From Melastoma dodecandrum (taxonomy: Eukaryota > Streptophyta > Magnoliopsida > Myrtales > Melastomataceae), in NCBI GenBank assembly GCA_029817715.1, contig JARUPY010000397.1, positions 3,224,001 to 3,288,000 on the forward strand: a DNA stretch of 64,000 nucleotides, given 5' to 3'. The translations under genes were made by a program, and so were the position numbers. Under the pieces are notes generated by a model that did not search any database, was not told where the DNA came from, and worked only from the letters and a program-made list of their open reading frames with translations. Below, one piece after another: positions 63,281 through 64,000 of this stretch. Within the stretch, counting starts at the first letter, position 1. The number at the start of each line of letters is the position of its first letter.

Positions 63281-63953
63281 TTAGGTGTCATCGACTTGTG
63301 AATGGAACACGAAACTTGGGAATGCCGTCGTGATGTCCCTGACAATGACGAGATGGTTAGAAGATATTGATTGAATGTGATAATCATGTACCGTGCATGG
63401 CATTAAAGCTATTGAAACTCATGTTACTCCGATCATCTTCATCTAATTTGTGGCGTGCTATTCCACAGCACCACCAGCCAAAAATTATTGACGTGCAACC
63501 CTGAGCCATTATGGGCCCTCTCCATAACAGCAAAGTCATCGCAATATTGACTACATCAGAGCATGAACTTACTTCAGGTATTGGAGTGTCATGTTCTTTA
63601 AAAGAGAGGGATGCCGCAGCACAAGACTTCGCCACTCTTCCTTATCAATCTTTCCGTCATGCTTCGTGTCAGCTTCCTCAAATGTCTGATAAAGAACCAG
63701 GCAAACATTCCAGGCCAAGCACAACATTCTTATGCACCTCATTCACAATTTCCCATCGTTCCACAAATCATATTTTGCACCAACTAAGCCAACCCTCCCT
63801 AACAAGTAATACCGAAACCCATCGACCCATACCAATGCACGAGGATTTTGAACAGAATTTGTAATGCAGTACCTTGTCGATTATGCTTTCTATAACATCG
63901 TCTGAAAGATTCATGCCAGATTCAGCAAGCGTGGCCACAACCATTTGTTTAAC
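63281..63953 (-). CDS. CBL3: Calcineurin B-like calcium sensor, 3' part (CBL2/CBL3)
   Basis: The last three exons on the minus strand are 63873-63953 ([19 protein letters not shown], 27 residues), 63573-63685 (EF-hand 4: [21 protein letters not shown]) and 63281-63338 ([18 protein letters not shown]). Phases join cleanly; upstream exons lie beyond the right edge. The [10 protein letters not shown] tail contains the FPSF motif, whose Ser CIPK kinases phosphorylate. CBL2 and CBL3 sit at the vacuolar membrane and recruit CIPKs in response to calcium. This part cannot separate CBL2 from CBL3. Nothing is broken in the visible portion. Confidence 0.92.
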
Positions 63954-64000
63954 CTACAGTGCGACATAACTCGAATGTCATCCCACTACCATAAATCAAT

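Overview
This is a stretch of nuclear DNA from a dicot-type flowering plant. The evidence is intron-split genes with GT-AG borders and plant-only gene families: a BRI1-like receptor kinase, a WIP-type KASH protein, photosystem I subunit PsaG, amino-acid permease, subtilase, RGF receptor, class III peroxidase, lumenal FKBP and CBL. The species cannot be fixed from sequence alone. All protein assignments were made by reading motifs and exon phases by eye; no search was run.

Layout. 1-2379 has no recognised gene. 2390-9422 is a 7.0 kb Mutator-like element (MULE) with ~801 bp terminal inverted repeats, a 10 bp target duplication, a FAR1/MULE transposase fragment and an oppositely oriented ULP1-protease-like gene. 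It sits in the 5' flank of a BRL1/BRL3 brassinosteroid receptor (10848-14510), followed by a WIP nuclear-envelope KASH protein (15518-17330), two decayed minus-strand loci (a DLN-repeat protein and a C2H2 zinc finger) and PSAG (21034-21513). 21.9-25.9 kb is repeat-derived, with an 88 bp tandem array. Then come an amino-acid permease pseudogene (25.9-27.8 kb), a 62-aa membrane microprotein gene (29347-29535) and a subtilase cluster with one intact gene (31814-35121), one internally deleted pseudogene and one 5' relic. 36-41 kb is retroelement-like debris.

The right third is gene dense: a uridine kinase-UPRT gene (14 exons, 41497-45078), an RGI3/RGFR1-type receptor kinase (46180-49588), a dead class III peroxidase (50998-52144), a second, non-autonomous member of the same MULE family (52494-53945) that is a nested palindrome, SFT2 (55196-56509), FKBP16-1-like (56869-59707, with a LINE RNase H relic in intron 1), cytosolic HSP90 (60112-62628) and the 3' end of CBL2/CBL3 at the right edge.

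The order UKL - RGI3 - SFT2 - FKBP - HSP90 - CBL matches, from memory, the Arabidopsis paralogous blocks around At4g26510-At4g26570 and At5g55990-At5g56040. BRL - WIP and PSAG recall At3g13360-At3g13380 and At1g55610-At1g55670. The non-syntenic material is mostly mobile DNA and pseudogenes. The most unusual content is the pair of TTAGTAA/TTACTAA-array MULEs.
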